A DNA stretch of 64,000 nucleotides from JBOGCH01 sp051656645 (GCA_051656645.1 JBOGCH010000040.1:124001-188000), one strand, 5' to 3'; positions 50,339 to 60,637 are shown, counted from the stretch's first letter. Notes: generated by a model not told the origin, from the letters alone. Numbers and translations: made by a program.

Positions 50339-51622
50339 ATGTTACCACAAAAACATTCGGATACACTGCTTAGTCATGAAGATTCAGCAGCTTTATTGAA
50401 AAGCGAATGGATTGAACGTATTGGGACTAATATACACAATCACGAAATGGAGCTTCTTGTGCATGATGCTCTAATTGTTGCGATTGTGCTTCTTATTAGC
50501 GCATTAATTTTTGTCATTATACGCAGATATATATCACGTTTAATACTTAAACTTATTGGCAAAACAAAAACGCACTGGGATGATATTCTATACAACGAAC
50601 GTTTCTTTTCTAAGATAACGTATTTAATTCCACCCATAGCACTTCATTTTGCATTACTATATATAAATCTCAATCATGATCGTATGATTCGTGAAATTAT
50701 ATATATATGGATAAGTGTTGTATTTCTCCTAATATTTAATTCACTTTTAAATGCTATAAACAAAATCTATGAGAGTTATCCTATCTCTAAGAATAGGCCA
50801 ATTACTGTATTTATTCAAATAACAAAGATATTTCTATATTGCATTGTCCTTATAGTGATATTTAGTATTATCTTTAATAAATCGCCTAAGAATTTAATTG
50901 TCGGATTGGGAGCATTTGCTGCTGTCCTAATGTTAATATTTAAGGATTCTATTCTAGGATTTGTTGCAGGGATACAGCTTATTGCTAACGATATGCTGAG
51001 GATTGGTGATTGGATAGAGATGCAAAATAACTTTGCAAATGGTACTGTACTTGAGATAAATTTATACACCGTAAAAGTGCAGAACTGGGATATGACCATT
51101 TCCACGATACCCACATACCAATTGGTTTCTAGCTCATTTATCAACTGGCGAGGAATGCAGGATTCAAATGGACGCCGCATATGTAGAAGTATAAATATTG
51201 ACATGGAAAGTGTCCATTTCCTTACAGATGACGAGATAGAAACCTTAAAATCATCCAAGATTTTGGGTGAATATATACAACTGTCATTAAATGAACTGGC
51301 TGAAGTTAACCGCAACAAAAGCCTAATAATTGATGAACGCCGCCTAAGTAATATTGGTGTATTTAGGCACTATATGGATATGTGGATTGCTAATAATCCA
51401 AACATCAATACTGACATGACGCATATGGTAAGACAGCTACAACCTACTGCAGCTGGGATGCCTATACAAATATATTGCTTTACTTATGAGCAATCATGGG
51501 TTCCGTACGAACATATTCAGGCCGATATTTTTGACCATATTATGGCTGTAATTCCAGTATTTAATTTACGTATATTGCAATTTGCCATCCCAGATCAGGT
51601 TAACGGCGTCATTACGCAATAA
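50339..51622 (+). CDS. MscS family mechanosensitive channel, YbdG-like
   Basis: The 427 aa inner-membrane protein has about five helices (starts near residues 43, 100, 120, 165, 190). The pore helix TM3 is GLGAFAAVLMLIFKDSILGFVAGIQL, and the cytoplasmic beta domain begins MLRIGDWIEM and continues GTVLEINLYTVKVQNWD and STIPTYQLVSSSFINW. The long C-terminal part resembles E. coli YbdG (MscM-like). It would open under hypo-osmotic stress to release ions and small solutes. It is divergent from the M16 protease gene, read alone. Confidence 0.9.
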   Translation: MLPQKHSDTLLSHEDSAALLKSEWIERIGTNIHNHEMELLVHDALIVAIVLLISALIFVIIRRYISRLILKLIGKTKTHWDDILYNERFFSKITYLIPPIALHFALLYINLNHDRMIREIIYIWISVVFLLIFNSLLNAINKIYESYPISKNRPITVFIQITKIFLYCIVLIVIFSIIFNKSPKNLIVGLGAFAAVLMLIFKDSILGFVAGIQLIANDMLRIGDWIEMQNNFANGTVLEINLYTVKVQNWDMTISTIPTYQLVSSSFINWRGMQDSNGRRICRSINIDMESVHFLTDDEIETLKSSKILGEYIQLSLNELAEVNRNKSLIIDERRLSNIGVFRHYMDMWIANNPNINTDMTHMVRQLQPTAAGMPIQIYCFTYEQSWVPYEHIQADIFDHIMAVIPVFNLRILQFAIPDQVNGVITQ

Positions 51623-51708
51623 CTGAAATCTTCTCTATTATATGAGTATTATAGGTAAGAATTAAACAATATTATGCCATTGATTTCGTAAGTTTCTCCA
51701 TAATTTTA

Positions 51709-51716
51709 TAATTTTG
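51709..51716 (+). promoter_or_regulatory. -7 box for the M23-dxr-rseP unit
   Basis: TAATTTTG on the plus strand fits TAnnTTTG. The predicted start of transcription near 51722 lies beyond the 51719 ATG, supporting the 51737 start. Confidence 0.5.
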
Positions 51717-51736
51717 GGATGCTAAATAGAATCATT

Positions 51737-52606
51737 ATGCGTATTAAGAAAAAGAAGCTTTGGGATAAACTCAAATTTAGATATAAGATTACTGTAACTA
51801 ACGATACGACATTGGAAGAAACATTCAGTGCAAAACTTTCAATGTTACATGGAATAATTACAATGAGTGTTGTAGCTGTTATCGGCACAGCTCTTATTAT
51901 TATATTATTAGCATTCACCAACTTAAAGGTGTTTATTCCCGGATTTCCTAGTGGACAGTTAAGAGCACAAATTATTTCGAACATGGTACGTGCTGACTCT
52001 TTGGAACAAGAAATATACAAGAGAGATCAGTATTTCCAAGGTCTTCGAGAAGTATTTGGACAAAACGTTACTCCACTTCCCGATTCCCCAACTTTGACAG
52101 AAGTGCAAGAAAACGTATCGCCACTTGATACAATGACTTTTGCAATTTCTGAAACTGAAAGTGCATTCCGCGCTGAAATTGAACAAAAAGAACGTTTTAA
52201 CCTTAGTGTTGGGATGAAAAACCAAGAAAATGAATATTATCATTTCTTCCCACCAGTTGAAGGTATTGTTAGTCGAGCATATAACGAAAAGAATAAACAC
52301 TTCGGCACAGATATCGTCGCTAAACAAGATGCTAAAGTAACATCGGTACTTGATGGGATGGTTGTTTTCGCTGATTGGACTATTAAAACAGGCTATGTGA
52401 TACATGTACAGCATAAAAATAATTTATTATCCATATATAAGCACAACTCCGTTCTATTAAAACAACAAGGCGACTACGTGCGTGCAGGAGAGGTTTTGGC
52501 TGTAGTGGGTAACACCGGAGAGGAAAGTTCGGGGGCACATTTGCATTTTGAACTGTGGAGAGGAGGCAATCCTCTTGATCCGGAAAATTTTATCAAGTTT
52601 AAATAA
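51737..52606 (+). CDS. Membrane-anchored M23 family metallopeptidase
   Basis: From the ATG at 51737 the protein has 289 aa (an ATG at 51719 precedes the likely transcription start). Basic N terminus (MRIKKKKLWDKLKF), one membrane helix (about 35-60, ITMSVVAVIGTALIIILLAF core), a coiled linker (about 75-165) and a C-terminal M23/LytM domain follow. The zinc ligands are HFGTD (HxxxD) and HLHFE (HxH). Family members cleave or regulate cleavage of peptidoglycan cross-bridges; ligand residues are intact, so activity is likely. It is 13 bases before dxr. Confidence 0.88.
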   Translation: MRIKKKKLWDKLKFRYKITVTNDTTLEETFSAKLSMLHGIITMSVVAVIGTALIIILLAFTNLKVFIPGFPSGQLRAQIISNMVRADSLEQEIYKRDQYFQGLREVFGQNVTPLPDSPTLTEVQENVSPLDTMTFAISETESAFRAEIEQKERFNLSVGMKNQENEYYHFFPPVEGIVSRAYNEKNKHFGTDIVAKQDAKVTSVLDGMVVFADWTIKTGYVIHVQHKNNLLSIYKHNSVLLKQQGDYVRAGEVLAVVGNTGEESSGAHLHFELWRGGNPLDPENFIKFK

Positions 52607-52619
52607 TTAGAAAAGAATT

Positions 52620-53780
52620 GTGAAAAAAATTGCTATCATTGGCTCTACAGGTTCCATTGGGACTCAAACTCTTCAAGTAATCGACGCTCATAAAGAATTA
52701 TTCGCTGTCGAAGTTTTAACAGCCAATAACAACATTGAATTACTGATACAACAAGCACGTAAATACGATCCTAATATCGTTGTTATTGGCAATGAATCAA
52801 AATATATAGAATTAAAAGAAGCACTAGCAGATACGGATGTTAAAGTATACGCAGGAGCTGATGCCATTGCACAAGTTGTAACTACAAGTACTATTGATAT
52901 TGTTGTTACCGCAACAGTAGGTTACAGTGGACTTATTCCTACAATTAACGCAATTAAGGCAGGAAAGACAATAGCTCTTGCTAATAAAGAAACCCTTGTA
53001 GTTGCTGGAGAACTTATAACATCATTGGTCGACCAATATAAAGTTGGTATATTACCTGTAGATTCTGAACATTCAGCAATCTTTCAATGTTTAGTCGGAG
53101 AACGTATGTCTCAGGTTAATAAACTTATTCTTACTGCCTCAGGAGGACCTTTTAGGGGCATGAAAGCTGAGCAACTAAGGGATGTAAAGGCTTCAGATGC
53201 TTTAAAACATCCAAACTGGGATATGGGAGCAAAAGTCACTATCGATTCGGCCTCGCTTATGAATAAAGGATTTGAGGTTATGGAGGCTCAATGGTTATTT
53301 GGAATGTCGCCCGACAGGATTGACGTACTTGTGCATCCTCAGTCAATAATCCATTCCATGGTTGAATTTATTGATGGAAATGTTAAAGCACAATTGGGAG
53401 TACCTGATATGCGTTTACCAATTCAGTATGCTCTCTCCTATCCTGAAAGACTAGGAGGTGTAGCTCAACCATTGGATTTTACAAAATACAGCAACCTTAC
53501 ATTTGAAGAGCCCGATACGAATACATTCCGCAATCTTGCCTTAGCCTATGCAGCAATGAAAAAAGGTGGAAATATGCCATGTATTCTTAACGCTGCTAAT
53601 GAGATTGCTGTAGATGCTTTTTTACACAATCATTGTTCGTTCCTTGGAATGTCTACTTTGATTGAAAACTGTATGGAACAAATTTCGTATATAAGCAAGC
53701 CATCGCTCGATGACTACATTTATACAGATAAAGAAACACGTATTATTGCGCTTGAGCTATTAAAAAAGAATAACTATTAA
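52620..53780 (+). CDS. dxr: 1-deoxy-D-xylulose 5-phosphate reductoisomerase
   Basis: The 386 aa enzyme makes 2-C-methyl-D-erythritol 4-phosphate, the first committed step of the non-mevalonate isoprenoid pathway. Features are GSTGSIGTQTLQVI (NADPH-binding), ALANKETLVVAGE, PVDSEHSAIFQCL (metal-binding Asp and Glu), SGGPFR, MNKGFEVMEA and VHPQSIIHSMVEF. The start codon is GTG at 52620, confirmed by the family N terminus KKIAIIGSTG. It lies 13 bases after the M23 gene and 47 bases before rseP, a common envelope/isoprenoid cluster. Confidence 0.96.
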   Translation: MKKIAIIGSTGSIGTQTLQVIDAHKELFAVEVLTANNNIELLIQQARKYDPNIVVIGNESKYIELKEALADTDVKVYAGADAIAQVVTTSTIDIVVTATVGYSGLIPTINAIKAGKTIALANKETLVVAGELITSLVDQYKVGILPVDSEHSAIFQCLVGERMSQVNKLILTASGGPFRGMKAEQLRDVKASDALKHPNWDMGAKVTIDSASLMNKGFEVMEAQWLFGMSPDRIDVLVHPQSIIHSMVEFIDGNVKAQLGVPDMRLPIQYALSYPERLGGVAQPLDFTKYSNLTFEEPDTNTFRNLALAYAAMKKGGNMPCILNAANEIAVDAFLHNHCSFLGMSTLIENCMEQISYISKPSLDDYIYTDKETRIIALELLKKNNY

Positions 53781-53827
53781 TGTAAAAGTTTTTTCAAAAC
53801 AATTATCTTGCGCTAAAATCAAACTCT

Positions 53828-55177
53828 ATGGATATAGTAATAAAAGTACTTCAGTTTTTAATGAGCCTGTCTCTTCTGGTTTTATTCCATGAATTCGGGC
53901 ATTTTATTTTTGCCAAAATCTTTAAAGTGAGGGTAGAAAAATTTTATATGTTTTTCAATCCTTGGTTTTCTCTATTTAAGTTCAAAAAAGGAGAAACAGA
54001 ATATGGAATAGGCTGGTTACCTCTTGGAGGATATGTTAAGATTGCAGGTATGATAGATGAGTCGATGGATACGGAGCAAATGAAACATGAACCTCAATCC
54101 TGGGAGTTTCGCTCTAAACCGGCATGGCAACGACTACTAATTATGATTGGTGGTGTACTTGTTAATGTTATCCTAGCCTATGCAATATATATTGGTATTT
54201 TATGTAAATGGGGTGAAACCTATTTACCTAATGAAAATATTACTTATGGCGTTGTATGCGATCCTATGTTCCAACAAATGGGCATGGAAAATGGAGATAT
54301 TATTGTAGGGTTAGATGGAAAAACAGTTGAGCGTTTTGATGAGATTATTCCTCAAGTGATGCTTAACACACCAAAAACAATGCAAGTTAAACGCAATGGC
54401 GAGGTGCTTACTTTAAGCATTCCTTCTACGCTAGTACCGCAGTTACTTGAGATGTCATCTAAAAGCTATAAGATGTCCCCTCTTCTAACACCAAGGATGG
54501 CAATGAATACTGTGCAAATTAATAGTTTTGCACCTTCATCATTAGCTTTTGATGCCGGCATTCGAGAGGGAGACCAGATTATTGCAATTAACGGACAAGG
54601 CTTTAATTATTACGATCAATTCACTACGCTAGTCCAATCCTATAAAGGGCAAACTATTGAGACAACCATTATCCGAAGTGGAGATACATTAAATTATCCT
54701 ATTCAATTAGGAGCAGAGGGGTTATTGGGAATTTATTATAATCCTTCCTACACGAAATTTGATTTAGTGACTCAACATTATAACTTCTTTCAAGCTATAC
54801 CTGCAGGTATAAAAATGGGTAATGAACAAATTAGTTCATATATTAAACAGCTAAAATTGTTGTTCTCGCATAAGGAAGAAGCTTACAAATCGGTTGGTGG
54901 AATGGCGTCTATAGCCAATATCTTCCCTGCTCATTGGAATTGGTTAGCATTTTGGAACCTTACAGCTCTCCTATCAATTATGCTTGCTGTTGTTAATATT
55001 TTGCCAATCCCAGCGCTCGATGGTGGGCATGTATTATTCCTACTATATGAAGTTGTTACACGACGTAAACCAAGTGAGAAATTCCTAGAACGAGCGCAAA
55101 TGGTAGGTATGGTATTTGTTTTCGGCCTATTTATCCTTGCTAACGTAAATGATATTATCAAGTTCTTCGGCAGTTAG
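53828..55177 (+). CDS. rseP: RseP-type site-2 zinc protease
   Basis: The 449 aa inner-membrane protease cleaves single-pass substrates such as anti-sigma factors in the membrane. The zinc site HEFGH is at His21-His25 in the first helix. Two PDZ domains (about 130-215 and 230-310, with MGMENGDIIVGLDG and AGIREGDQIIAINGQ) sit in the periplasm, and the second zinc motif is in LPIPALDGGHV (about 397). Four membrane helices are seen. In this arrangement it follows dxr, as in many bacteria. A 73-base palindromic terminator follows. Confidence 0.94.
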   Translation: MDIVIKVLQFLMSLSLLVLFHEFGHFIFAKIFKVRVEKFYMFFNPWFSLFKFKKGETEYGIGWLPLGGYVKIAGMIDESMDTEQMKHEPQSWEFRSKPAWQRLLIMIGGVLVNVILAYAIYIGILCKWGETYLPNENITYGVVCDPMFQQMGMENGDIIVGLDGKTVERFDEIIPQVMLNTPKTMQVKRNGEVLTLSIPSTLVPQLLEMSSKSYKMSPLLTPRMAMNTVQINSFAPSSLAFDAGIREGDQIIAINGQGFNYYDQFTTLVQSYKGQTIETTIIRSGDTLNYPIQLGAEGLLGIYYNPSYTKFDLVTQHYNFFQAIPAGIKMGNEQISSYIKQLKLLFSHKEEAYKSVGGMASIANIFPAHWNWLAFWNLTALLSIMLAVVNILPIPALDGGHVLFLLYEVVTRRKPSEKFLERAQMVGMVFVFGLFILANVNDIIKFFGS

Positions 55178-55180
55178 TCA

Positions 55181-55253
55181 AACAGTACGATATAAAAACA
55201 GAGAGAGTGGAATATTTAATATTCCACTCTCTCTGTTTTTATATCGTACTGTT
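55181..55253. terminator. Very long bidirectional terminator between rseP and uvrA
   Basis: A perfect 36 bp inverted repeat (55181-55216 and 55218-55253) about a single central base, with AT-rich flanks. It begins 3 bases after the rseP stop and ends 1 base before the uvrA stop. Confidence 0.9.
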
Positions 55254-55254
55254 A

Positions 55255-58074
55255 TTACTTCAACTCATCCATAATAAACGGACCTGTTACCGAGTCTTTA
55301 GCTTTAGCTACCTCTTCTGGTGTGCCCTCGCAAACAATTCTACCTCCATGCTTACCGCCACCAGGACCCATATCAATAATATAATCAGCTACTTTAATAA
55401 CATCTAGGTTATGCTCAATAATAACCATACTGTTTCCTTTATCAACTAAGCGCTGAATAACCTCCAACAATATGCGTATATCCTCGAAATGCAAGCCAGT
55501 TGTTGGTTCATCAAGTAAATACAATGTCTTACCTGTATCCTTCTTAGCAAGCTCTGTTGCAAGCTTTATTCGCTGAGATTCTCCTCCACTTAGCGTTGTA
55601 CAAGGTTGTCCAAGTTTAATATAACCTAATCCTACCTCTTCCAATACTTTTAGTTTCTGCTGAAGAAAAGAGACATTCTCAAAAAACTCTACAGCCTGAG
55701 AAATCGTCATATTTAATACATCTCCTATTGATTTTCCACGATATCTTACTTCCAAAGTCTCCTTATTGTATCGTTTTCCGCCGCAGGATTCGCATTCAAT
55801 ATACACATTAGGTAAAAAGTTCATCTCAATCGTACGGACACCGGCCCCTTTACAATCTTCACAACGTCCACCCGCCATGTTAAACGAGAATCTACCAGCT
55901 TTATAGCCCCGTATTTGCGATTCAGGCAATTTCTCATATATCTTGCGGATATCTGCAAAAAGTCCCGTATATGTAGCCGGATTAGAGCGTGGCGTCCTTC
56001 CTAAAGGTGCCTGATCAACAACTACTACTTTATCAATATGTTCTATTCCTTCAATTGCTCCATATGGCAATGAATCATCTAACGAGTTATAAAATGCCTG
56101 ACTCAATATTGGTCGCAACGTACCATTAATCATACTAGACTTTCCACTTCCACTTACTCCCGTTACACAAACAAGTTTTCCAAGCGGTAGTTTCAAATCT
56201 ACATTCTTAAGATTGTGTCCAGTACAATTCTTTAAAACAATAAAATCACCATTTCCCTCACGTCTAATATTAGGAATATCTATATTCTTAGCCCCATTTA
56301 GATACTGAGCAGTTAAGGATTCACTTTTTATTATATCCTCATACGTTCCAATTGCTACAACTTCTCCACCCTTTCTTCCGGCACGTGGTCCCATATCAAC
56401 AATATAATCAGCATTAGCCATCATGTCTTTATCGTGTTCAACAACTATAACAGTATTTCCACTGTCGCGTAGTTGTTGCAAAGAACGGATAAGTTTTATA
56501 TTATCCTTTTGATGCAAACCAATACTTGGCTCATCCAAAATATATAACACGTTCACTAACTGCGATCCTATCTGGGTAGCCAACCTTATACGCTGAGATT
56601 CTCCTCCGGACAATGTTCTAGATTGTCTGTTAAGTGACAAATATTCTAGTCCCACATCCAATAAAAACTGCAATCGGGTTCGTATTTCTTTCAATACTTC
56701 ATTCGCAATAAGTAACTGTTTCTCACTTAAACGTTCATGGAGTGTATCAACCCAATCAAATAAATCCGACAGTTCCATATTGGCAACTGTCGTGATGTTC
56801 TTTTCATCAATCAGAAAATGTAATGCCTCCTTATTTAAACGTTGCCCTTTGCATCTATCACATATTTTTGTCGAAATAAATTGCTCAGCCCATTTATTTG
56901 CCTTCTTAGATGTATTATTCTCCTCTTGTATTGTTATGTATTTAATAATACCCTCAAAATTGTACAAATTATTCGACGTTACCCCTATGGCTTTATTTTC
57001 AAGCCTTAGTTGCCCTGGATACCCATATAGAATATCCGTTATTGCCTCCTCAGGGATATCTTCTATTTTATCCTTCAATAATGCATTGTGCTTTTTAAGA
57101 ATAGTCTCTATTTGCCAAAAAAGTAGATTATTCTTATACTTACCCAATGGGATAATCCCTCCGTCATATATCGATTCTGATTTATCAGGAATAATCTTCT
57201 CAATATCAACCGCATTTACATAACCAAGTCCTTTACATTTAGAACAGGCTCCATGCGGAGAATTAAACGAGAAGGTATGGGGAGCAGGTTCATGATATGA
57301 TAATCCGGTATCTGGACACATTAAATTACGACTATAGTATTTTATCATATCCCCATCAGCATCCACTACCATTACCATGCCATCTCCATGCCTCATAGCT
57401 GTAGCTACGGATTTCTTTAAACGCTCTTCGTCAACTTTACTCATTACAAGTTTATCAACTACAAGCTCTATATCATGGATCTTATACCTATCCACCGTCA
57501 TACCCACAGTGATGTCCTTCATTTGTCCATCAACTCTTACCGTAAGAAAACCTTTTTTGCTTAGGGACTCAAACAAATCCTTGTAATGTCCCTTACGGCC
57601 TCTTACTATAGGTGAAAGTAATAAAATACGTTTATCCTTAAAGTCCGAGTGAATTAAATCAATGATCTTATCATCACTATATTTAATCATTTTCTTACCC
57701 GTATTATAGGAGTATCCCTCACCTACACGAGCATATAACAATCTGAGAAAATCATAAATTTCCGTCGTTGTACCAACTGTCGAACGCGGATTCTTATTCG
57801 TGGTTTTCTGTTCAATAGAAATAACCGGACTAAGTCCGGTTATTTTATCCACATCCGGACGCTCTCCTCCCCCCAAAAACTGGCGAGCATACGCAGAGAA
57901 CGTCTCCATATATCTTCTTTGCCCTTCGGCATATATCGTATCAAAAGCAAGTGATGATTTCCCGCTACCACTTAAACCCGTTATAACGGTTAAACTATTT
58001 CGTGGAATCGTTAAATCGATATTCTTTAAATTGTGCTCACGTGCACCTAAAATTATAATATCGTCTTCTTTCAT
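55255..58074 (-). CDS. uvrA: UvrA excinuclease ATPase subunit A
   Basis: The 939 aa protein carries two ABC ATPase modules. Walker A motifs are GLSGSGKSSLA (about 34) and GVSGSGKSSM (about 640). Signature motifs are LSGGESQRIRLATQ and LSGGESQRIKLATE. Zinc-finger cysteines occur in CSKCKGLGY/CPDTG and CEDCKGAGV/CESCGGKRYN. UvrA loads UvrB on DNA lesions in nucleotide excision repair. It is the last gene of a run after capD and a NusG-like gene, 18 bases after that gene's stop, with no terminator between. Confidence 0.96.
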   Translation of the reverse strand: MKEDDIIILGAREHNLKNIDLTIPRNSLTVITGLSGSGKSSLAFDTIYAEGQRRYMETFSAYARQFLGGGERPDVDKITGLSPVISIEQKTTNKNPRSTVGTTTEIYDFLRLLYARVGEGYSYNTGKKMIKYSDDKIIDLIHSDFKDKRILLLSPIVRGRKGHYKDLFESLSKKGFLTVRVDGQMKDITVGMTVDRYKIHDIELVVDKLVMSKVDEERLKKSVATAMRHGDGMVMVVDADGDMIKYYSRNLMCPDTGLSYHEPAPHTFSFNSPHGACSKCKGLGYVNAVDIEKIIPDKSESIYDGGIIPLGKYKNNLLFWQIETILKKHNALLKDKIEDIPEEAITDILYGYPGQLRLENKAIGVTSNNLYNFEGIIKYITIQEENNTSKKANKWAEQFISTKICDRCKGQRLNKEALHFLIDEKNITTVANMELSDLFDWVDTLHERLSEKQLLIANEVLKEIRTRLQFLLDVGLEYLSLNRQSRTLSGGESQRIRLATQIGSQLVNVLYILDEPSIGLHQKDNIKLIRSLQQLRDSGNTVIVVEHDKDMMANADYIVDMGPRAGRKGGEVVAIGTYEDIIKSESLTAQYLNGAKNIDIPNIRREGNGDFIVLKNCTGHNLKNVDLKLPLGKLVCVTGVSGSGKSSMINGTLRPILSQAFYNSLDDSLPYGAIEGIEHIDKVVVVDQAPLGRTPRSNPATYTGLFADIRKIYEKLPESQIRGYKAGRFSFNMAGGRCEDCKGAGVRTIEMNFLPNVYIECESCGGKRYNKETLEVRYRGKSIGDVLNMTISQAVEFFENVSFLQQKLKVLEEVGLGYIKLGQPCTTLSGGESQRIKLATELAKKDTGKTLYLLDEPTTGLHFEDIRILLEVIQRLVDKGNSMVIIEHNLDVIKVADYIIDMGPGGGKHGGRIVCEGTPEEVAKAKDSVTGPFIMDELK

Positions 58075-58092
58075 CTTTCAAATATATTCTGA

Positions 58093-58593
58093 TTATATCC
58101 GCTCAATCATACTCACAGGTACAGAAACGCGCGCGCTCCCTAACCCTTCTATTTGGATAACAACCTTATATTTTCCTTGTACCTCTTTCAATGTACCTAT
58201 CAATCCTTCAAGATTGCCGGAAATAACACGTATGCTATCTCCTTTAACCACTTTTATTTCGGTAAACTCTACGTCACCATTTGTTCTTTTCACCATAAAA
58301 CGGAGGCGCTCAATCTGATCTTCCGGTATACTTATGGGTCCAGCAGCATTACTTACAAACTTTGAAACACCATCTGTCGAGTAAACCACCTCACGCTCCT
58401 TCATTGTTATCTTCACAAATAGATAACCGGAAATAATTGGCGTTTCTACTTTCTTTTTCCTATCACTCCATTGGCGAATTTCTTCTTTTATAGGCAAGTA
58501 GTTTTCGATGTTCTGAATGTCAAGAACCTTCTGAACTTTTTTCTCTTGTCGTGGAAGTACGCGAATAGCATACCATTTCGCTTCACTATTCAC
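58093..58593 (-). CDS. NusG-family antiterminator, UpxY-like
   Basis: The 166 aa protein has a NusG N-terminal domain (AKWYAIRVLPRQEKKVQKVL, ENYLPIKEEIRQWSDRKKKVETPIISGYLFVKI halves) and a C-terminal KOW domain (KGDSIRVISGNLEGLIGTL). UpxY-type paralogues of NusG act in capsule loci of Bacteroides, where they bind the nascent leader and let polymerase pass terminators of their own operon. Classic NusG is about 180 aa with a more basic N-terminus, and is normally next to secE and rplK; here the neighbours are capD and uvrA. It is 6 bases after capD. Which operon it controls is unknown. Confidence 0.8.
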   Translation of the reverse strand: MNSEAKWYAIRVLPRQEKKVQKVLDIQNIENYLPIKEEIRQWSDRKKKVETPIISGYLFVKITMKEREVVYSTDGVSKFVSNAAGPISIPEDQIERLRFMVKRTNGDVEFTEIKVVKGDSIRVISGNLEGLIGTLKEVQGKYKVVIQIEGLGSARVSVPVSMIERI

Positions 58594-58599
58594 ATTCTT

Positions 58600-60618
58600 C
58601 TATTTTACTTGAAATGCAACCTCATCAGTTGTATCAACATCTACACTTTTCGCATCATCAACTAAAGTGCTATCCACTGAGATTGAATCAACTATTTCTG
58701 TTTGCTCCTCTAATTCAAAATCAATCGTCTCATATACAGAGTTCTTAGATTTAAACTCCGGAACAAGCATTTTCATTTTCTTCACTACATCGTAATTATC
58801 TTGTCTATTCACAATAGTTAACAGCTCGCTAATTTCTTTCTTAACCTCTTCATAATCATACTCTCGTACTTTTGCACGCTTTATTCTTTCGTGCAGTGTA
58901 GGTAAAGTATTCTCCTGAACATTTAGCAACTCTTCATACAATTTCTCTCCTGGACGTAATCCAGTAAAAACTATTTGTATATCCTTGCCAACTTCAAAAC
59001 CAGATAATTTTATCATCTTACGTGCCAATTCAACAATCTTAACTCCTTGGCCCATATCAAATACAAAAATTTCTCCTCCATTACCTAAGGCTCCAGCTTG
59101 GAGTACCAACAAACAAGCCTCCGGTATCGTCATAAAGAAACGCGTAATTTCTGGATGTGTAACTGTTACTGGACCACCCGTTTCAATTTGTTTCGCAAAA
59201 CGCGGTATCACAGACCCGTTAGATCCCAATACATTACCAAAACGTGTGGTTATGAATGCTGTTGTCGACTTACCATTTAACGATTGTGTATATATTTCGG
59301 CAACACGTTTCGTTGCTCCCATTACATTGGTAGGGTTCACAGCCTTATCTGTCGATATCATGACAAACTTCTGAACTCCGTACTTTATGGAAAGGTCTGC
59401 AACATTCTTAGTCCCCATAACATTAGTTTTCACTCCTTCTATAGGGTGTAGTTCTATCATTGGCACGTGCTTGTACGCTGCCGCATGATACACAATGTCC
59501 GGACTATATTCAATAAATATTTGTTCCATACGCTTCAAATCACGTATGTCACCAATCTCAATTTTAAAATCTTTAAATAAAAGCGATTCCGAAAGCTCCA
59601 ATTCTATATCGTATAGTGGAGATTCGTTCTGATCAAATAAAATAATCTGCCCTGGTTTGAACTTTGTCAACTGTCTAACAATCTCACTACCTATGGAACC
59701 AGCTGCACCCGTTACCAATATTGTTTTGTTCAATATCTGACGACGCACAATCATCTCATCCAACTCAATAACTCCACGGTTTAGCAAATCCTCAATCTTT
59801 ATGCTGCGTATATGCTTTACATTAAGTTCTCCGCTAATCCAACGTTTAAATACCGGAACCTCAAGCACCTGCGCATTATGTTGCAAACAGGTTTCTATTA
59901 TATACTTCTTCTTATCAGGGACAATAACTTTTTTCGCAATAATCACTTTATCTACCTCTTGGCGTGTTAAAAGCTCTGGTAAAGCGTCAAGTTTATTAAT
60001 CTTTACTCCCTCTAAGATTTTTCCTGCCTTCATGCCATCAATATCAATAAATGAAACGATATTAAAAGCTTCATCTACCGAGTTATCAAGTGCATGCTTA
60101 GCCATCATTCCGTATTCATCGCTACCGCAAATAATAACATTCTTTACTTCTTTCTCCGAAACAAAGTACTGAGTAAACGTAATTTTTATAAATATCCTAC
60201 TCACCGTCATTACGCACATCAATAATACGTACTCAACCAAAAGAAAACCTAGAGGTATATACAAATCCTTCATGAAGAAGTGGAAAAGCGCGTTTATTGT
60301 CAACAATACACACTCGCCTATTGTTAATACGTAAAATATACGCAGTACATCCTCTGTACCCGTATAGCGTATTATCCCGGAATACGTTTTACCAAATAGA
60401 AAACTGGCCAAACGCACTCCCATTACAACAGCAATAATGCGTACTAATGGCAATAACTGAATGTTCTCCCATTTAAAATTAAACAAAATGAGGGATGCTA
60501 CAGCAACTGCGCAAAAACTTAGAAATGCATCCATAATGAATACAATCCACCGTGGTGTATACGCAGTGTTTTGTCTTACCTTGATTTGTGATATTTTATT
60601 TGAAAAAAAAGAAACCAT
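58600..60618 (-). CDS. Membrane-bound nucleoside-diphosphate sugar 4,6-dehydratase/epimerase, CapD/FlaA1-like
   Basis: The 672 aa protein begins with about four membrane helices (about 25-140), a CoA-binding-like Rossmann region (about 150-260), and a cytoplasmic SDR domain (about 300-580). The SDR part has the NAD motif GAAGSIGSEI (about 305), SPDIVYHAAAYKHVP, STDKAVNPTNVMGATKR with the modified catalytic site of this family, and FGNVLGSNGSVIP. The C-terminal tail is acidic. It acts on UDP-N-acetylglucosamine-type sugars for capsule, LPS or glycoprotein synthesis. The start is preceded by a 28-base hairpin (60638-60665), and the NusG-like gene follows 6 bases downstream. Confidence 0.9.
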   Translation of the reverse strand: MVSFFSNKISQIKVRQNTAYTPRWIVFIMDAFLSFCAVAVASLILFNFKWENIQLLPLVRIIAVVMGVRLASFLFGKTYSGIIRYTGTEDVLRIFYVLTIGECVLLTINALFHFFMKDLYIPLGFLLVEYVLLMCVMTVSRIFIKITFTQYFVSEKEVKNVIICGSDEYGMMAKHALDNSVDEAFNIVSFIDIDGMKAGKILEGVKINKLDALPELLTRQEVDKVIIAKKVIVPDKKKYIIETCLQHNAQVLEVPVFKRWISGELNVKHIRSIKIEDLLNRGVIELDEMIVRRQILNKTILVTGAAGSIGSEIVRQLTKFKPGQIILFDQNESPLYDIELELSESLLFKDFKIEIGDIRDLKRMEQIFIEYSPDIVYHAAAYKHVPMIELHPIEGVKTNVMGTKNVADLSIKYGVQKFVMISTDKAVNPTNVMGATKRVAEIYTQSLNGKSTTAFITTRFGNVLGSNGSVIPRFAKQIETGGPVTVTHPEITRFFMTIPEACLLVLQAGALGNGGEIFVFDMGQGVKIVELARKMIKLSGFEVGKDIQIVFTGLRPGEKLYEELLNVQENTLPTLHERIKRAKVREYDYEEVKKEISELLTIVNRQDNYDVVKKMKMLVPEFKSKNSVYETIDFELEEQTEIVDSISVDSTLVDDAKSVDVDTTDEVAFQVK

Positions 60619-60637
60619 TGCTTTTCATTTATGTTTT

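Noticed and set aside
59461..59475. TGGCACGTGCTTGT-like sequence resembling a sigma-54 promoter
   Set aside because: It is in the body of the capD gene, lacks GC at the -12 position and is not followed by a gene start.
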